A stretch of 64,000 nt of DNA from Methylocaldum sp002005105 (GCF_051027545.1 NZ_CP194902.1:4216001-4280000); one strand, 5' to 3'; numbered from the stretch's first letter, positions 24,849 through 34,825 are shown. Notes: generated from the letters alone by a model not told the origin. Program-made: numbers and translations.

Positions 24849-25242
24849 ACCTTCTGCTTACCATCTCATAGCCATCCAATGGGATGGTAGACTACTCCGA
24901 AACGGGGGACTGTCAAGGGGTGCCCGCGGCCGAACGGTTTCATGGCTGACAGTCCCCTACGAACATCACTCAGCGTGGCGGATTCGGATCTACCCAATCG
25001 CTTTAGAATACCGTTTACCAGAATGGGGCCATTGATGTCTGCCTATTGCACATATCGCTTTTTATATTGGGAGCCCGGAAGTACTAATGGTCAAGAAAGT
25101 AAAGCCACAAAAGCCCCCTCTCCCTCTGGGAGAGGGTTGGGGTGAGGGCGATTCGAATAGGGCTTTACTTTCTTTACCCACAGTAAATCGAACAAACCGT
25201 CCGAAACACGGTCCGTTTAAGAAACGGAATAAGGAGCTCTCC
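24849..25242. other. intergenic region with short palindrome
   Basis: About 390 bases between divergent genes. It contains the hairpin CCCTCTCCCTCTGGGAGAGG with GTTGGGGTGAGGG after it (25114-25148), a short dispersed repeat unit common in proteobacterial genomes. The rest should hold both promoters. AAGGAG at 25231-25236 is the ribosome site for the alcohol dehydrogenase. Confidence 0.6.
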
Positions 25243-26310
25243 ATGATCAAAACCATCGGATATGCTGCCCACAGCATGAGTGCGCCGCTGGGTCCGTTCC
25301 GCTTCGAGCGGCGCGAACCGGGTCCACACGACGTGCAGATTGAAATCCTCTACTGCGGGGTCTGTCATTCGGATCTCCATACGGTCCGCAGCGAATGGCA
25401 GAACACCGTCTACCCGGTGGTGCCCGGGCACGAGATTGTCGGGCGGGTGACGGCGGTCGGCGACGAGGTGCAAACCTTCAAGGCCGGCGACTTGGCCGCC
25501 GTGGGGTGCATGGTCGATTCCTGCCGCACCTGTCCCGATTGTCGCGAGAATCTGGAGCAGTATTGTCAGAACGAACTCACGTTGACTTATAACAGTCCCG
25601 ACAAGCACACGGGAAAGATGACTTACGGCGGGTACTCCAATGTGATCGTGGTCGATGAGCATTTCGTACTGCGCCTGCCCGAAAAGCTCGATCTCGCCGC
25701 CGCCGCGCCGCTCTTGTGCGCGGGCATCACCACCTATTCGCCGCTGCGTCATTGGCAGGTGGGCCAAGGCCAGAAGGTCGGAATCGTCGGACTCGGAGGC
25801 TTGGGCCACATGGGGGTGAAGTTCGCCCATGCTTTTGGATCGCATGTGGTGCTGTTCACGACTTCTCCGGACAAGACCGAGGACGCCAAGCGGCTGGGCG
25901 CCGACGAAGTGGTGATTTCAAAGAATCCCGATGAGATGAAGAAGCACGTCAACAGCTTCGACTTCATCCTCGATACCGTGGCCGCATCGCATAACCTGGA
26001 CGCCTATATCGAGCTGCTCAAACGTGACGGCACGCTGTGCTTGATCGGGGTTCCGGATACGCCGCATCCGTCACCCGGCGTCGCCAACCTGATCTTCAGA
26101 CGCCGACGAATGGTGGGCTCGCTTATCGGCGGGATCAAGGAGACGCAGGAAATGCTCGACTTCTGTGCCGATCACGGCATCGTCTCGGACATCGAACTCA
26201 TTCCTATCCAAGAGATCAATGACGCATACGACCGCATGCTCAAGAGCGACGTGAAGTACCGCTTCGTTATCGATCTGGCGTCGTTGAAGCAGGAAACCGC
26301 CACGGCTTGA
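25243..26310 (+). CDS. zinc-dependent NAD(P) alcohol dehydrogenase (YahK/CAD type)
   Basis: A 355-aa medium-chain alcohol/aldehyde reductase. Catalytic zinc ligands are in YCGVCHSDLHT and VVPGHEIVGRV, structural zinc cysteines in CRTCPDCRENLEQYC, and the dinucleotide fold in GIVGLGGLGHMGVKFA. This pattern belongs to the cinnamyl-alcohol/YahK branch, which mostly reduces aldehydes with NADPH. Good ribosome site (AAGGAG). It is a single gene facing away from the PHB cluster; its substrate in this cell is not determined. Confidence 0.92.
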   Translation: MIKTIGYAAHSMSAPLGPFRFERREPGPHDVQIEILYCGVCHSDLHTVRSEWQNTVYPVVPGHEIVGRVTAVGDEVQTFKAGDLAAVGCMVDSCRTCPDCRENLEQYCQNELTLTYNSPDKHTGKMTYGGYSNVIVVDEHFVLRLPEKLDLAAAAPLLCAGITTYSPLRHWQVGQGQKVGIVGLGGLGHMGVKFAHAFGSHVVLFTTSPDKTEDAKRLGADEVVISKNPDEMKKHVNSFDFILDTVAASHNLDAYIELLKRDGTLCLIGVPDTPHPSPGVANLIFRRRRMVGSLIGGIKETQEMLDFCADHGIVSDIELIPIQEINDAYDRMLKSDVKYRFVIDLASLKQETATA

Positions 26311-26741
26311 TCAGGAAAATGATCATGCCGGCAAAACAGAAGCGTGGACGATCAGGATGAGTCCATCTGTTCATGCGATTGGCTTATTCATAAGCTCTTT
26401 CGCGCGGTCAAAACAGACCGTGTGAGGGCTGCAAACCGCGATCTGCAAGGGATGTTACGGGTTACCGTTTCACCCGAAACCGAGCCCAACCGGGTTCACC
26501 GCCACGGACGTGATGATGGGCTGCACTGAGTCTTGGGCAGGCCGATATAGCGTGAATGCCGTAACCCACCACGGTAGATGGCTTGTGCATGGATACTCTC
26601 GATGCTGGCACGCGCTCTATGCTGCTCACGCGTTCGCAGTCCGATGCGTCGCGGTTCGACTTTGGCATGGGCCATTGCGCACAAATGGACAGGGGGCGTA
26701 CTCCTGACGTGTAAAGCGGGTCTTCCAAACGATGCCAGTTC
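26311..26741. other. non-coding region
   Basis: About 430 bases after the alcohol dehydrogenase with no open frame that I can support. Stretches resembling decayed dispersed repeats (GTAACCCACCACGGTAG near 26563) are present. Confidence 0.5.
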
Positions 26742-26743
26742 TA

Positions 26744-26842
26744 AGTACATTCAGGGAAGTCTTGCGGCATAGGCAACCTGCAGGACAACCCCGCCAATCA
26801 AGCCAATCAGTCGAGATTCCGCAAGTATTTGCGGAATGTACT
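26744..26842. repeat. 99-bp palindromic element, type 1, copy B
   Basis: Same ends (AGTACATTC/GAATGTACT) and TA flanks (26742-26743, 26843-26844) as copy A, with a few differences inside. It abuts a type 2 element on its right, exactly as copy A does. Confidence 0.88.
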
Positions 26843-26844
26843 TA

Positions 26845-27032
26845 GAGCGTTTTCCATCCCGGTGTACGGATTCGTGCCAGGAGGGGAGAACGTAGGTCGG
26901 CAATCCCTTCCCAATCGCAAACGGTCGCTTTAGTCGCGCCCCTTCCGACAAAGCCCTTCGCCGAGCCGATACGTCGGCAAGGGATTGCCGACCTACATAT
27001 CCGAATCCCTTACACCGATTCGGAAAACGCTC
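26845..27032. repeat. 188-bp palindromic element, type 2, copy B
   Basis: Ends GAGCGTTTTCC and GGAAAACGCTC with TA flanks. It contains GTAGGTCGGCAATCCC (26891) and GTCGGCAAGGGATTGCCGAC (26972). The internal spacer differs from copy A. The bases 27035-27310 to its right hold no gene I can support. Confidence 0.85.
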
Positions 27033-27310
27033 TAAAGCTGGCTTTCGATCTCATTCCTACATTCTAGCGGCGAAAGCATCCTCGCTAACGCGGTCGACTT
27101 CCGACATTCCGTGCGGTTGCCTCCTATAAGTGGTTCGTGCCCGCAGCGGTCATTCGATTCAATAACCACAGCGGACCGGGGCCAGCCACGACGCGGCGCT
27201 GGAACTACAACGTGCGGGCTGTGCACTTCCAACGTTGGCTCGAGCGCCGAATATGTGGCCAGATCATCGTCAACCGCGTTGCGCCTGGAGTCGCGCAAGG
27301 CCAGCGCCCG

Positions 27311-27810
27311 TCAAGCCTGCCCTTCGCTCAGGGGCAGCCGCACGATGAATTCACTCCCTGATCGGGGCCTGCGCTCTTGGCCTCCACCGGGCCTCCGTGC
27401 AGCGCCACAGCGCTGGACGATAGTCAGGCCGAGCCCCAACCTGCCTTGGAACCGGTCCAGGGTGCGCTCGGCTTGGGTGAAGACATCAAACAGGTAGGGC
27501 AGCAACGCCTTCGGAATGACTTCGCCGGTATCCCGGCTCCAAATGACGGCGTCATCCTGCTCACACGCCGCCTCCAGCCAAATTGTGCCGCCTTCGGGCG
27601 TATATTTGGCGGCATTGTTGAGCAGATCGACACCACTTGGGCCAAGCGCAGGCTATCCCCGTCCGGCCCGAGCGGCTGATCGGGCAGCGAGGCGATCAGC
27701 TTGTGACGGCGGGCTTGAATGAGCGGCTGGCAGGTTTCAATCGCCTGCTGCAGCACTGCGGCAAGGTCGATAGACGCTTTCTGTAAGCTGATAAAGCTTA
27801 GGCTTCCGGG
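27311..27810 (-). pseudogene. sensor histidine kinase remnant (HATPase domain)
   Basis: Three overlapping frames together spell the end of a hybrid-type histidine kinase: SFISLQKASIDLAAVLQQAI and RHKLIASLPDQPLGPDGDSL, then (shifted) DLLNNAAKYTPEGGTIWLEA (N box), then ALLPYLFDVFTQAERTLDRF (F box region) and LGLGLTIVQR (G2 box), then shifted again to GSEFIVRLPL. The N box lies in a different frame from its upstream segment (shift near 27635) and another shift occurs near 27405. The dimerisation and sensor parts are missing upstream. Confidence 0.8.
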
Positions 27811-27861
27811 ACACTACTCAATAGGCAGCCACTCGGTTGCTGTCTCGCAAGCGTACGCCCC

Positions 27862-29355
27862 TTATGGGAGATACCGCACCAGGGCGAAGTTGAAGCTGGG
27901 ACCGCCGACAGCGGCGATAGGCGCGTCAGAACCGCCTGCCACCACGATCAGGCCATCGGGCTGAATGGCGATGGCCTGGACCTGGTCCGTGCTGCTATTC
28001 AAGACGTGGTCGCCGGTCGTGTTGGCCAAATCGGTCAGCACCCGGTTGTTGGATCCGAAGTCGGTTATCGCGACACCATTCAGATCGTAGCGGACCAGGG
28101 CGAAGTTGGTATTGCCCACGCCAAGGGGGGCGTTGGACGTTCCTGCCACCACGATCCGGCCGTCTGCCTGCATCGCGGCCGCAGTCGCAAAGTCAGCGCT
28201 GCGCTCGACGGTCCCAGCGTCAAGCGCACGGTTATCAAAGTCCGTGATCGAGAGCCCAGGGTTGATCGAGTCGGCGTTAAAGGTCGGATCGAGGGTGCCA
28301 TCCAGATTGTACCGCGCCAAACCGAAGTTAAGATCCCCGTTGGGACCGTTGGTCGTTCCGACCGCCACGATCCGGCCATCGGGCTGGACGACGAGCGCGC
28401 TGGCCTGGGCGCTTGTGCCACGAAGACAGGTCGCTACCCGGTTATTGGGCCCGAAATTGGTATTCGGAACGCCATTGTTGTATCGAACGAGGCCGAAGGC
28501 CGCCGGACAATCGGGGGCGGGAGACGTGCTGCCTGCCACCACGAGCTGACCGTCGGACTGCATGGCCACAGCAAAGGCGTCATCCACGCTACGATTGCCA
28601 AAATCGGTGAGCACGGTGCCTGGGAAGATGGCATTATCGCCGAAGGTCGGATCGATGATGCCATCGGGATTGTACCGGACCAAGGCAAAATTACCCTCGC
28701 CGTTAGGCGCATTCGAAAAACCTACCGCCACAATCTTGCCGTCGGGCTGGAGGGCGAGGGCTCTGAGTTGGTCAAGCGAACGAGTCCCATCGGGTAATTG
28801 ACGAAAATCTGTGAGTGTCGTGCCTGGGAAGATGGCATTATCCCCAAAGGCCGGATCCACGCTGCCGTCGGGGTTATAGCGAACCAAGGCGAAGTTGTTG
28901 TCGCCATTGGGCGCGTCGGAAAACCCTCCAACCACGATCTTGCCGTCGGGTTGAATCAGGATGGCGCGCGCCGTATCCGAGCTGTTCCTGCTGGGGCTAT
29001 CGGGGTCACCCGTGGGTACGTCAGTCCGGAAATTCGTGATGACTCCGCCGCCCGTGCCGAAGGTCGGATCCATGGTGCCATCGGGGTTATAGCGGACTAC
29101 GGCGAAGTTGTTGTCGCCATTGGCAATGGGGGAAGTAGTGAATCCGGCCGCCACGATCTTGCCGTCGGGCTGGATGGCCACAGCAAACGCCTGATCAGTA
29201 GCGGTCTCGAAGGTCGTGAGCACCCGTCCGATGACACCAAAGGTGGGATCCGGGGTGCCGCTTTGCGCATGAGATATACTTGTTGTAACTGTGCCAAACA
29301 CCGCAGTCAAACCGACCAGCAAGCCGGGCAGCCCCATGGGCTTCTTTCCTTTCAT
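27862..29355 (-). CDS. secreted delta-60 repeat protein
   Basis: A 497-aa exported protein with signal peptide (MGLPGLLVGLTAVFGTVTTS, cleavage near SHA-QS) followed by seven repeats of about 62-70 residues. Each contains a core like AIQPDGKIVAAGF and then NFAVVRYNPDGTMDPTFG (delta-60/TIGR02608). The Q(P/S/A)DGxIVxxGx core occurs near residues 60, 128, 200, 270, 338, 405 and 470. Seven units suggest a seven-bladed propeller. The ATG at 29355 gives the signal peptide directly; an upstream ATG at 29409 would add 18 residues. Function unknown; an adhesive or binding surface protein is plausible. Confidence 0.85.
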   Translation of the reverse strand: MKGKKPMGLPGLLVGLTAVFGTVTTSISHAQSGTPDPTFGVIGRVLTTFETATDQAFAVAIQPDGKIVAAGFTTSPIANGDNNFAVVRYNPDGTMDPTFGTGGGVITNFRTDVPTGDPDSPSRNSSDTARAILIQPDGKIVVGGFSDAPNGDNNFALVRYNPDGSVDPAFGDNAIFPGTTLTDFRQLPDGTRSLDQLRALALQPDGKIVAVGFSNAPNGEGNFALVRYNPDGIIDPTFGDNAIFPGTVLTDFGNRSVDDAFAVAMQSDGQLVVAGSTSPAPDCPAAFGLVRYNNGVPNTNFGPNNRVATCLRGTSAQASALVVQPDGRIVAVGTTNGPNGDLNFGLARYNLDGTLDPTFNADSINPGLSITDFDNRALDAGTVERSADFATAAAMQADGRIVVAGTSNAPLGVGNTNFALVRYDLNGVAITDFGSNNRVLTDLANTTGDHVLNSSTDQVQAIAIQPDGLIVVAGGSDAPIAAVGGPSFNFALVRYLP

Positions 29356-29858
29356 GACGTTTTCTTCCCGCAGCAAAATAGAGAGATTGGCTAAATTAGA
29401 CCGGGACACTCGGAGATTTCTCTCGTAGCCTCCCGGAATATTTGCCGCGAGCGGCCTGCACTAGCGGAAAGTACCAATTCGCTCATGGTTCCATAAAGCC
29501 GACATTCGAAGCCGGCTGAAAACTAAATGCGAACGGCAGAAATGGCCGAACAGCAGAAGTTCACTTCGGTGGCCCTAACTATCCGTTCAGGACAGTCCGC
29601 CGCCACATTCGGCACGGAAGTGCCGGTTGTCCCACCCGAAAAACGATCTCGAGCCGAACGTCAGCTACGGGGCAGTGGTTGGCCGACTCCTGCCGATCGG
29701 CATATGTTCGTGGAGGATCGGGTTATGCGCCAGAGCGGATACGCTTCAGTAAACTGGGAACCAAGTCACTCCCGGCCGGAACCTGACGAATATCAATGGC
29801 CTCGATTCAGAGTATCCGTACAGTATCCTGGCTTGATGAATTCCCGAATCCATAGCCT
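29356..29858. other. intergenic region without gene
   Basis: About 500 bases between divergent genes. It contains decayed palindromic stretches (AGTTCACTTCGGTGG at 29555, ACATTCGGCACGGAAGTGCC at 29607). A 137-codon open frame from 29527 is composed of these and has no ribosome site, so I do not call it. Confidence 0.5.
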
Positions 29859-31085
29859 GTGCCGGTCATCATGCTGCGAGACTGTTCAGCCGCTCGCGGC
29901 CTGCGAAGCGCCGCACCGCTATTTCGCCTGCTCGCTTTAGCCTTTTTCGCGGCCGGACTTTCGAGCTGTCTGTCACCCATGGCGCTTGATCATCTGGCGA
30001 TCGCCTATAACGAATCCAGTGCGGACGTGATGTCGAGGCAACTCCTGCTCAATATCGCGCGTGCCCGCTTCAATCAGCCAATATATTTTTCCGGGATTTC
30101 GAATATTGCCGCGACGCTGAATTTCCAGGTCAATGCGGGGGCCACCCCGCCGTTTACGGGGAATAGCGGCACCACGCTGATGCCCATTTTCGGCGGCTCG
30201 GCGTCGGAAAATCCGACCATCAGTATCGTTCCCATGGAAGGCGAACAATTTACGCAGCGATTGCTGACGCCATTATCCGAAGACAAGCTGACCTTGCTGC
30301 TGCGTCAGAATATCGATGTCGATCTGCTGCTGCGTTTGGTGACGCTGGAATTTCGCACTCAAGGCGAAGAAGCGGTATTTCACAATCGGCCTCGAAACCG
30401 GCGCGATTACGCCGCTTTTCGGCGCATCGTGCTGCACCTGTCATCGATTCAGGATCGTGACCAGTTGTACGCGGAGCCCCTGATCTTCGAGCGTCACTGG
30501 ACGCTGCCTTTCGAGTCGATTAACGGAAAGGAATTTCAGGCATTGGAGCAGGAGTATTCCATTGCGCCGGATTCAACGAGGCCGATTTATCATCTGACCA
30601 AGCAAGTCGTCGGTCGAACGGTTCTGACGAACTACGATCCCCTCCTTTTGAGCAATGAGGAGCGAATACGGCTGAATGACGAGGCCGAAAAAAATGCACC
30701 CAACGATCTCCTGGTCGATGTTCGTCCCGGCTATCCGGGGGGCGAATCTCCGCTGCACGGCAACTTCAGGCTGCGAAGCTTTAGCAACATCATGTATTTC
30801 ATTGGCCGAACCCTCGCCGCAGAACCCGAAAGGGACGTTCCCAAGGATCCGCGAACACCGCCGGTCGGCGAAAATCCGGTCTCGGTCATCGAGATTTCCG
30901 AATCCAGCAGGCCGCCCGCAGATGCGGACGTTGTGGTGAATTATCGGGGGAGATACTTCGCCGTGCGTCCAAGCCGTGATTCATCGTGGAACCAAACGGC
31001 CTTTCGGGTGCTCTCGCAGATTTTTCAGATGACGGTGACCGAACTTCCGAAACCGGGCGTTCCGAGCATCACCATCGCAAAGTAA
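29859..31085 (+). CDS. lipoprotein of unknown function
   Basis: A roughly 400-aa lipoprotein. Its N-terminus has a signal with lipobox AAGLSSC (LLALAFFAAGLSSCLSP) near residue 37, or 33 from the alternative ATG at 29871. The mature part begins LDHLAIAYNESSADVMSRQL, which looks helical, followed by a beta-rich middle (GISNIAATLNFQVNAG) and FQALEQEYSIAPDSTRPIY. No family is recognised. It is convergent with the membrane protein gene at 31226, so the two are not an operon but may share a locus. Confidence 0.72.
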   Translation: MPVIMLRDCSAARGLRSAAPLFRLLALAFFAAGLSSCLSPMALDHLAIAYNESSADVMSRQLLLNIARARFNQPIYFSGISNIAATLNFQVNAGATPPFTGNSGTTLMPIFGGSASENPTISIVPMEGEQFTQRLLTPLSEDKLTLLLRQNIDVDLLLRLVTLEFRTQGEEAVFHNRPRNRRDYAAFRRIVLHLSSIQDRDQLYAEPLIFERHWTLPFESINGKEFQALEQEYSIAPDSTRPIYHLTKQVVGRTVLTNYDPLLLSNEERIRLNDEAEKNAPNDLLVDVRPGYPGGESPLHGNFRLRSFSNIMYFIGRTLAAEPERDVPKDPRTPPVGENPVSVIEISESSRPPADADVVVNYRGRYFAVRPSRDSSWNQTAFRVLSQIFQMTVTELPKPGVPSITIAK

Positions 31086-31225
31086 ACGTGACGCGGCTCG
31101 GAACACGGTCTCGGGGAGCAAAGCGTGATCGGCTGATCACGTGTCACGACACCGTGTTCCCAAAGGGATGTACCCGACTATTCAAAGCGACGGGCCGGTT
31201 CCGGCACCGGATAACATCGTCGCCT

Positions 31226-32311
31226 TTACAGACCGCTCGAACGGCTGCCGCCGCTTGTGCCGACACCGCCGTCGGAGACCTCTCCCGCAGGCTGAGTGGT
31301 GTGCCGAATGACGCGCTGTATATCGTCTTTTCGCGCAAGGACCGATCGCAATTGCAATGACCTGTTCAGTACGCTGTACCAGAAAGGCGCGCCGAGGCTG
31401 AGCAGCAGGATGGAGATCATCAGCCCCGGAAGGTTCACATTTTTCCAGTTGTCAAACCATAGCTCGAGAGAGGTAGGCGGCAATATCACGCCCTGCTTGG
31501 CCAGGAACGTGAAATACTGCCTCTCGATTTTGTCCGACACGGGCAACGGCGTGGCGGATTGAGCCTCCAAGCTGGCTACGACATACTGTGCCTGATCGAT
31601 CTTCATCGCCTCCTCGACAAAAGCGGTTCGCATGGCGTCGTCCATGGCAAATCGGTTCACCAGCGTCACCGTGTCCAGTTGCAGCACGACGGCTACCACC
31701 GTAGCGCTGACGAAAGTCCAAACGCGGGCACCGAAGGTGAAGCGTTCGCTGACGCGATCGATGACCGAATCAAACCGCAAGTTGATTTTCGCCAAGAATT
31801 GGCTGGCGGCTTCCTGTAACAGGGCAATATTCTGGCGGACGTCGTGGGCGAGTTCGGGGTTGGATTTCTCCAGTTGGAGGGCCGCCATATGGATATTCTT
31901 CAGCGTTTGGTCGGGGTCGGAGATACCGTTTTCCGCCATCACTTTCTTCAATCCCTTGAGCGCTGTCTGTTGCAGCTCGGTTATCGTCACGTCCTTCGGG
32001 TCTCGCGATGCCAGGTCGAGCAGCATCTTGGTGAGCTCCTCGCGGTGAATCACCTCGCCATACCGGATCAAACCGAATATTTTGCCGCCGTTGAGGATTG
32101 GACTGCGTAGAATCATCTTCGCTATCTCCTCGGCGCAGCGCCGCTCCACGCCGGGATCGAGCTGCTCGAGCAGGTCCACGAGTCCGGCCAGCAAGTGCTT
32201 TCCGCGACTTTGACGCAGAGCCAGCATGGCCTGAGTCATCAGAGTCACCGCCATGCTGACGATCAGCATGACGACAGAAAGCCCGATTAGGATATCGATC
32301 GATTTCAGCAT
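31226..32311 (-). CDS. membrane protein of unknown function
   Basis: A 361-aa protein with an N-terminal transmembrane helix (LIGLSVVMLIVSMAVTLM), a long cytoplasmic or periplasmic helical region (about 40-190), a second helix (WTFVSATVVAVVLQL) and a C-terminal helix (GLMISILLLSLGAPFWY), ending in a Gly/Ser-rich tail. GGAGGGG precedes the ATG at 32311. Topology resembles large coiled-coil membrane proteins, but I do not recognise a family. Confidence 0.72.
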   Translation of the reverse strand: MLKSIDILIGLSVVMLIVSMAVTLMTQAMLALRQSRGKHLLAGLVDLLEQLDPGVERRCAEEIAKMILRSPILNGGKIFGLIRYGEVIHREELTKMLLDLASRDPKDVTITELQQTALKGLKKVMAENGISDPDQTLKNIHMAALQLEKSNPELAHDVRQNIALLQEAASQFLAKINLRFDSVIDRVSERFTFGARVWTFVSATVVAVVLQLDTVTLVNRFAMDDAMRTAFVEEAMKIDQAQYVVASLEAQSATPLPVSDKIERQYFTFLAKQGVILPPTSLELWFDNWKNVNLPGLMISILLLSLGAPFWYSVLNRSLQLRSVLARKDDIQRVIRHTTQPAGEVSDGGVGTSGGSRSSGL

Positions 32312-32434
32312 GATGGCACCCCTCCAGTCTCGACGTTGTTCAGGACTTACGAAAATGGACTCTTCTTCCGTCTCTCGAAGGAAAAAGGGCAAAATGCGTA
32401 AGTCCGGTTGTTGTTATTTTGTCCAGGCCGGCTA

Positions 32435-32627
32435 GAGCTTTTTCATCTCGCTCGTACGGCAAAACAGGCCTGGCAGGAGTCGTTGGCGCCTTCGGCCAGG
32501 GTAGATCGACTCAAGCTTTCGTAGGTCGGCAATCCTTTGCCGACGAAGACGCTCGGCCGGGACGTGGTGTCGGGAAAGGATTCCCGACCTACGCGCGAAT
32601 GCCCGTACAGTAGGCATGAAAATGCTC
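32435..32627. repeat. 193-bp palindromic element, type 2, copy C
   Basis: Inverted relative to copy A, with which it shares the unusual inner stretch GTTGGCGCCTTCGGCCAGGG. It contains GTAGGTCGGCAATCCTTTGCC and GTCGGGAAAGGATTCCCGAC. TA flanks at 32433-32434 and 32628-32629. Confidence 0.86.
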
Positions 32628-32629
32628 TA

Positions 32630-32728
32630 AGTACATTCAGGGAAGTCTTGCGGCATAGGCAACCTGCAGAACAACCCCGCCAATCAAGCCAATCTGTCGA
32701 GATTCCGCAAATATTTGCGGAATGTACT
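32630..32728. repeat. 99-bp palindromic element, type 1, copy C
   Basis: Third copy of the type 1 element. It shares the TA at 32628-32629 with the type 2 element on its left; the other TA is at 32729-32730. Here the order of the two elements is reversed compared with copies A and B. Confidence 0.88.
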
Positions 32729-32810
32729 TAGCGTCAACGACCATGGCGATCGTCTCACCGACACCGGCGTTCGGCTTCAACCTTCTTCGCAAGTCTCCTG
32801 CCCGAAGGCT

Positions 32811-33401
32811 TTAAGGATTTCTGACTCTCGGCCAGGCTTCCGGCTCCGCAAATGGAGCGTCGGGGTCGTCCTGACAGGCTTGAGCCCGAGCTTCCTTGAC
32901 GACCGGCTGGCCGTTCCGAAAAGTGTAAACGACGATCGAGCCGCAGTCTCCGATGCCGCGGGATTTCGACCAGACTTTCAGCTCCTTCGTTTTGTCATCG
33001 AATTCGGGAAATCCGCTCAGCTCCGTTTCAAGATAGCGGGAGACGCGGCCATCCGTCTCGCGCTCATAACGCTTGAATTTCAACAATACCGTTTTCGTCC
33101 GGGCTTCGTCATAAAACATGAAAACAAAACCGGGTTGATAAGCGCCCAGGTAGCACTGTATCTCCACGAGATACTGCTTGTCCTTCAGGCGATGAAAGGT
33201 AAGGCCGGCATCGGGAATATCCTCGGCTCGGCTTTGGAAGCTCTCCTCGCAGTCAGCGGGCCATTTCAGTCTCTGATACCAGGCGCTTCGCTCCTCTCGA
33301 GTCAAATCGGACTTGTCTTGATCGCCTCCGGCCTTTACTCCCGAAGCAACCAGAAACAGACCTACAAAAGCGGCGGTGATGCCGAACTCGGACAATTTCA
33401 T
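32811..33401 (-). CDS. secreted DUF1176-like protein
   Basis: A 196-aa exported protein with a signal peptide (MKLSEFGITAAFVGLFLVAS). The mature domain has cysteines and motifs typical of DUF1176: ADCEESFQ, YLVEIQCYLGAYQPGFVFMF, and GIGDCGSIVVYTF. DUF1176 proteins are periplasmic and of unknown function. The ATG at 33401 is preferred over 33434 because it places the signal correctly. Confidence 0.75.
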   Translation of the reverse strand: MKLSEFGITAAFVGLFLVASGVKAGGDQDKSDLTREERSAWYQRLKWPADCEESFQSRAEDIPDAGLTFHRLKDKQYLVEIQCYLGAYQPGFVFMFYDEARTKTVLLKFKRYERETDGRVSRYLETELSGFPEFDDKTKELKVWSKSRGIGDCGSIVVYTFRNGQPVVKEARAQACQDDPDAPFAEPEAWPRVRNP

Positions 33402-33503
33402 AGCAATCCCAACTCCCTGTGCGCTCCATGACATTCCCGAAATGGACTCATACGGCAGCGCCGTCGATCCGACGGAATCCCAAATCGACCGATGCCATCT
33501 TCG

Positions 33504-34124
33504 CTATGATCGCTGAAGGGCGGACGCCCGCAAGAGACCGTCGAATCGGCGTGCGATGTCGGCGATCGTTGTAGCCTTGTCGTGGCCATTGATGATGGTT
33601 CGAGCATTCTCATAATCGGGCGATACTCCGTCTTTTATGAAATGTCCGAGCTTTTTGCCCGTGAACCATCCTTCCTTCATTCCCTGGACGGCAATTTGAT
33701 AAGCCAGCTTGGGCTCCTTTGCTTTATCGGGGTTCGAGATCAGATCCACGTTCAGAAATCTTCCCGCTCTCTCGTAGTTGTTTCGGCCTGTCAGCTGTAC
33801 AAAACCGCGCCCGTGAAAAAGATTGCCATCGCCCGGGTAAAGATTGCCCAGCCGCCGGCCTACCGAGGTATGCGATCCATAGCGGGATTCAAAGTAGGCC
33901 GCCGAGCCGTGCTCGTCGATCGGCCTCATCGTGTTTGCCGTTTCCCATTTGAATGTCGCCAGGCAGTAGGCCAACTGTTGCCGGTCCGTGTCCGTCCCGT
34001 CGAAACGGATATCCTGTTCGATTTCGCCAAGCAGAGACTCCAGCGCGTCGACCCGGTATTGCGTCATGGGTCCGAACGCGGAACGATAGTCCTCGAAAAA
34101 CTCATTCCTGTCGAACACGAACAT
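33504..34124 (-). CDS. GH19 chitinase-like / lysozyme-fold glycoside hydrolase
   Basis: A 206-aa enzyme of the GH19-like lysozyme superfamily. Features: MFVFDRNEFFEDYRSAFGPM, the catalytic Glu candidate in TFKWETANTMRPI, and the substrate-cleft signature GRGFVQLTGRNNYERAGR followed by NVDLISNPDKA. There is no signal peptide, as in phage endolysins and some type VI or tailocin-type lysins. It is not surrounded by phage genes. A run of G before the ATG at 34124 may serve as the ribosome site. It could cut peptidoglycan or chitin. Confidence 0.82.
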   Translation of the reverse strand: MFVFDRNEFFEDYRSAFGPMTQYRVDALESLLGEIEQDIRFDGTDTDRQQLAYCLATFKWETANTMRPIDEHGSAAYFESRYGSHTSVGRRLGNLYPGDGNLFHGRGFVQLTGRNNYERAGRFLNVDLISNPDKAKEPKLAYQIAVQGMKEGWFTGKKLGHFIKDGVSPDYENARTIINGHDKATTIADIARRFDGLLRASALQRS

Positions 34125-34360
34125 AACTTGCCCCCCCACTTTCTTCTTTTTTGAAAATTCGTGATCGCCGCCGCGAAACCTCACCCGCGGCAGCGAGCGA
34201 TCAAGCGGTGAGCTTATTCCATCACGAATCCGATCTGTCCGGAAACATCGACTCGCTCGATTCCCGTCGGGAGCGCTTCCGCACCAGCCGCCCCTCACAA
34301 ACCAGCGGTCTCTGCAACGTCAGAATGTGCGGCGGCTGACCGAAAACGTCGATCTGCGCA

Positions 34361-34825
34361 TCAAGAGTCCTCCAAATCCGGCCGATCCTTTTTGCCCATT
34401 CGACGCTCGATCGGCGTCAGAAACTGCAAAGTCAGAAAATTGATCGTACTGATCAGCACGGCGATCTCATACAAGCCGTGGGCGACCGAAGCGCCGATTG
34501 CGCCGGTCGACCATAGGCTAGCCGCCGTGGCCGTTCCCCGGACACCTGTCGACGTCTTCAAAATCGCTCCGCCGCCGATAAAGCCGATACCCGTCATCAA
34601 TCCGGAGATGATGCGCGCCTGCGCATCCTGAGCGGTACCGACGACCGACTCCCCGACCAGGATATAACCGCAACTTGCTAGCGCAACCAGAGGGAAAGTC
34701 CGCAATCCCAAGGTGCGGGTCGTTCTTTCGCGCTCCAGGGCGATCGGCAGAGCGAGTACGAACGCTCCTGCAAGCTTGAGCACGTGAGACAGAAATTCGC
34801 TCCAGTTCCAGTTCAGTAGATCCAT
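34361..34825 (-). CDS. MgtC/SapB family membrane protein
   Basis: A 154-aa inner-membrane protein of the MgtC family (linked to magnesium limitation and regulation of ATP synthase in pathogens; role in free-living bacteria unclear). Four hydrophobic segments are visible, with the family signature RTFPLVALASCGYILVGES, GLMTGIGFIGGGAILK and RGTATAASLWSTGAIG. AGGA seven bases before the ATG at 34825 supports the start. It follows the large lipoprotein gene by about 120 bases on the same strand. Confidence 0.9.
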   Translation of the reverse strand: MDLLNWNWSEFLSHVLKLAGAFVLALPIALERERTTRTLGLRTFPLVALASCGYILVGESVVGTAQDAQARIISGLMTGIGFIGGGAILKTSTGVRGTATAASLWSTGAIGASVAHGLYEIAVLISTINFLTLQFLTPIERRMGKKDRPDLEDS

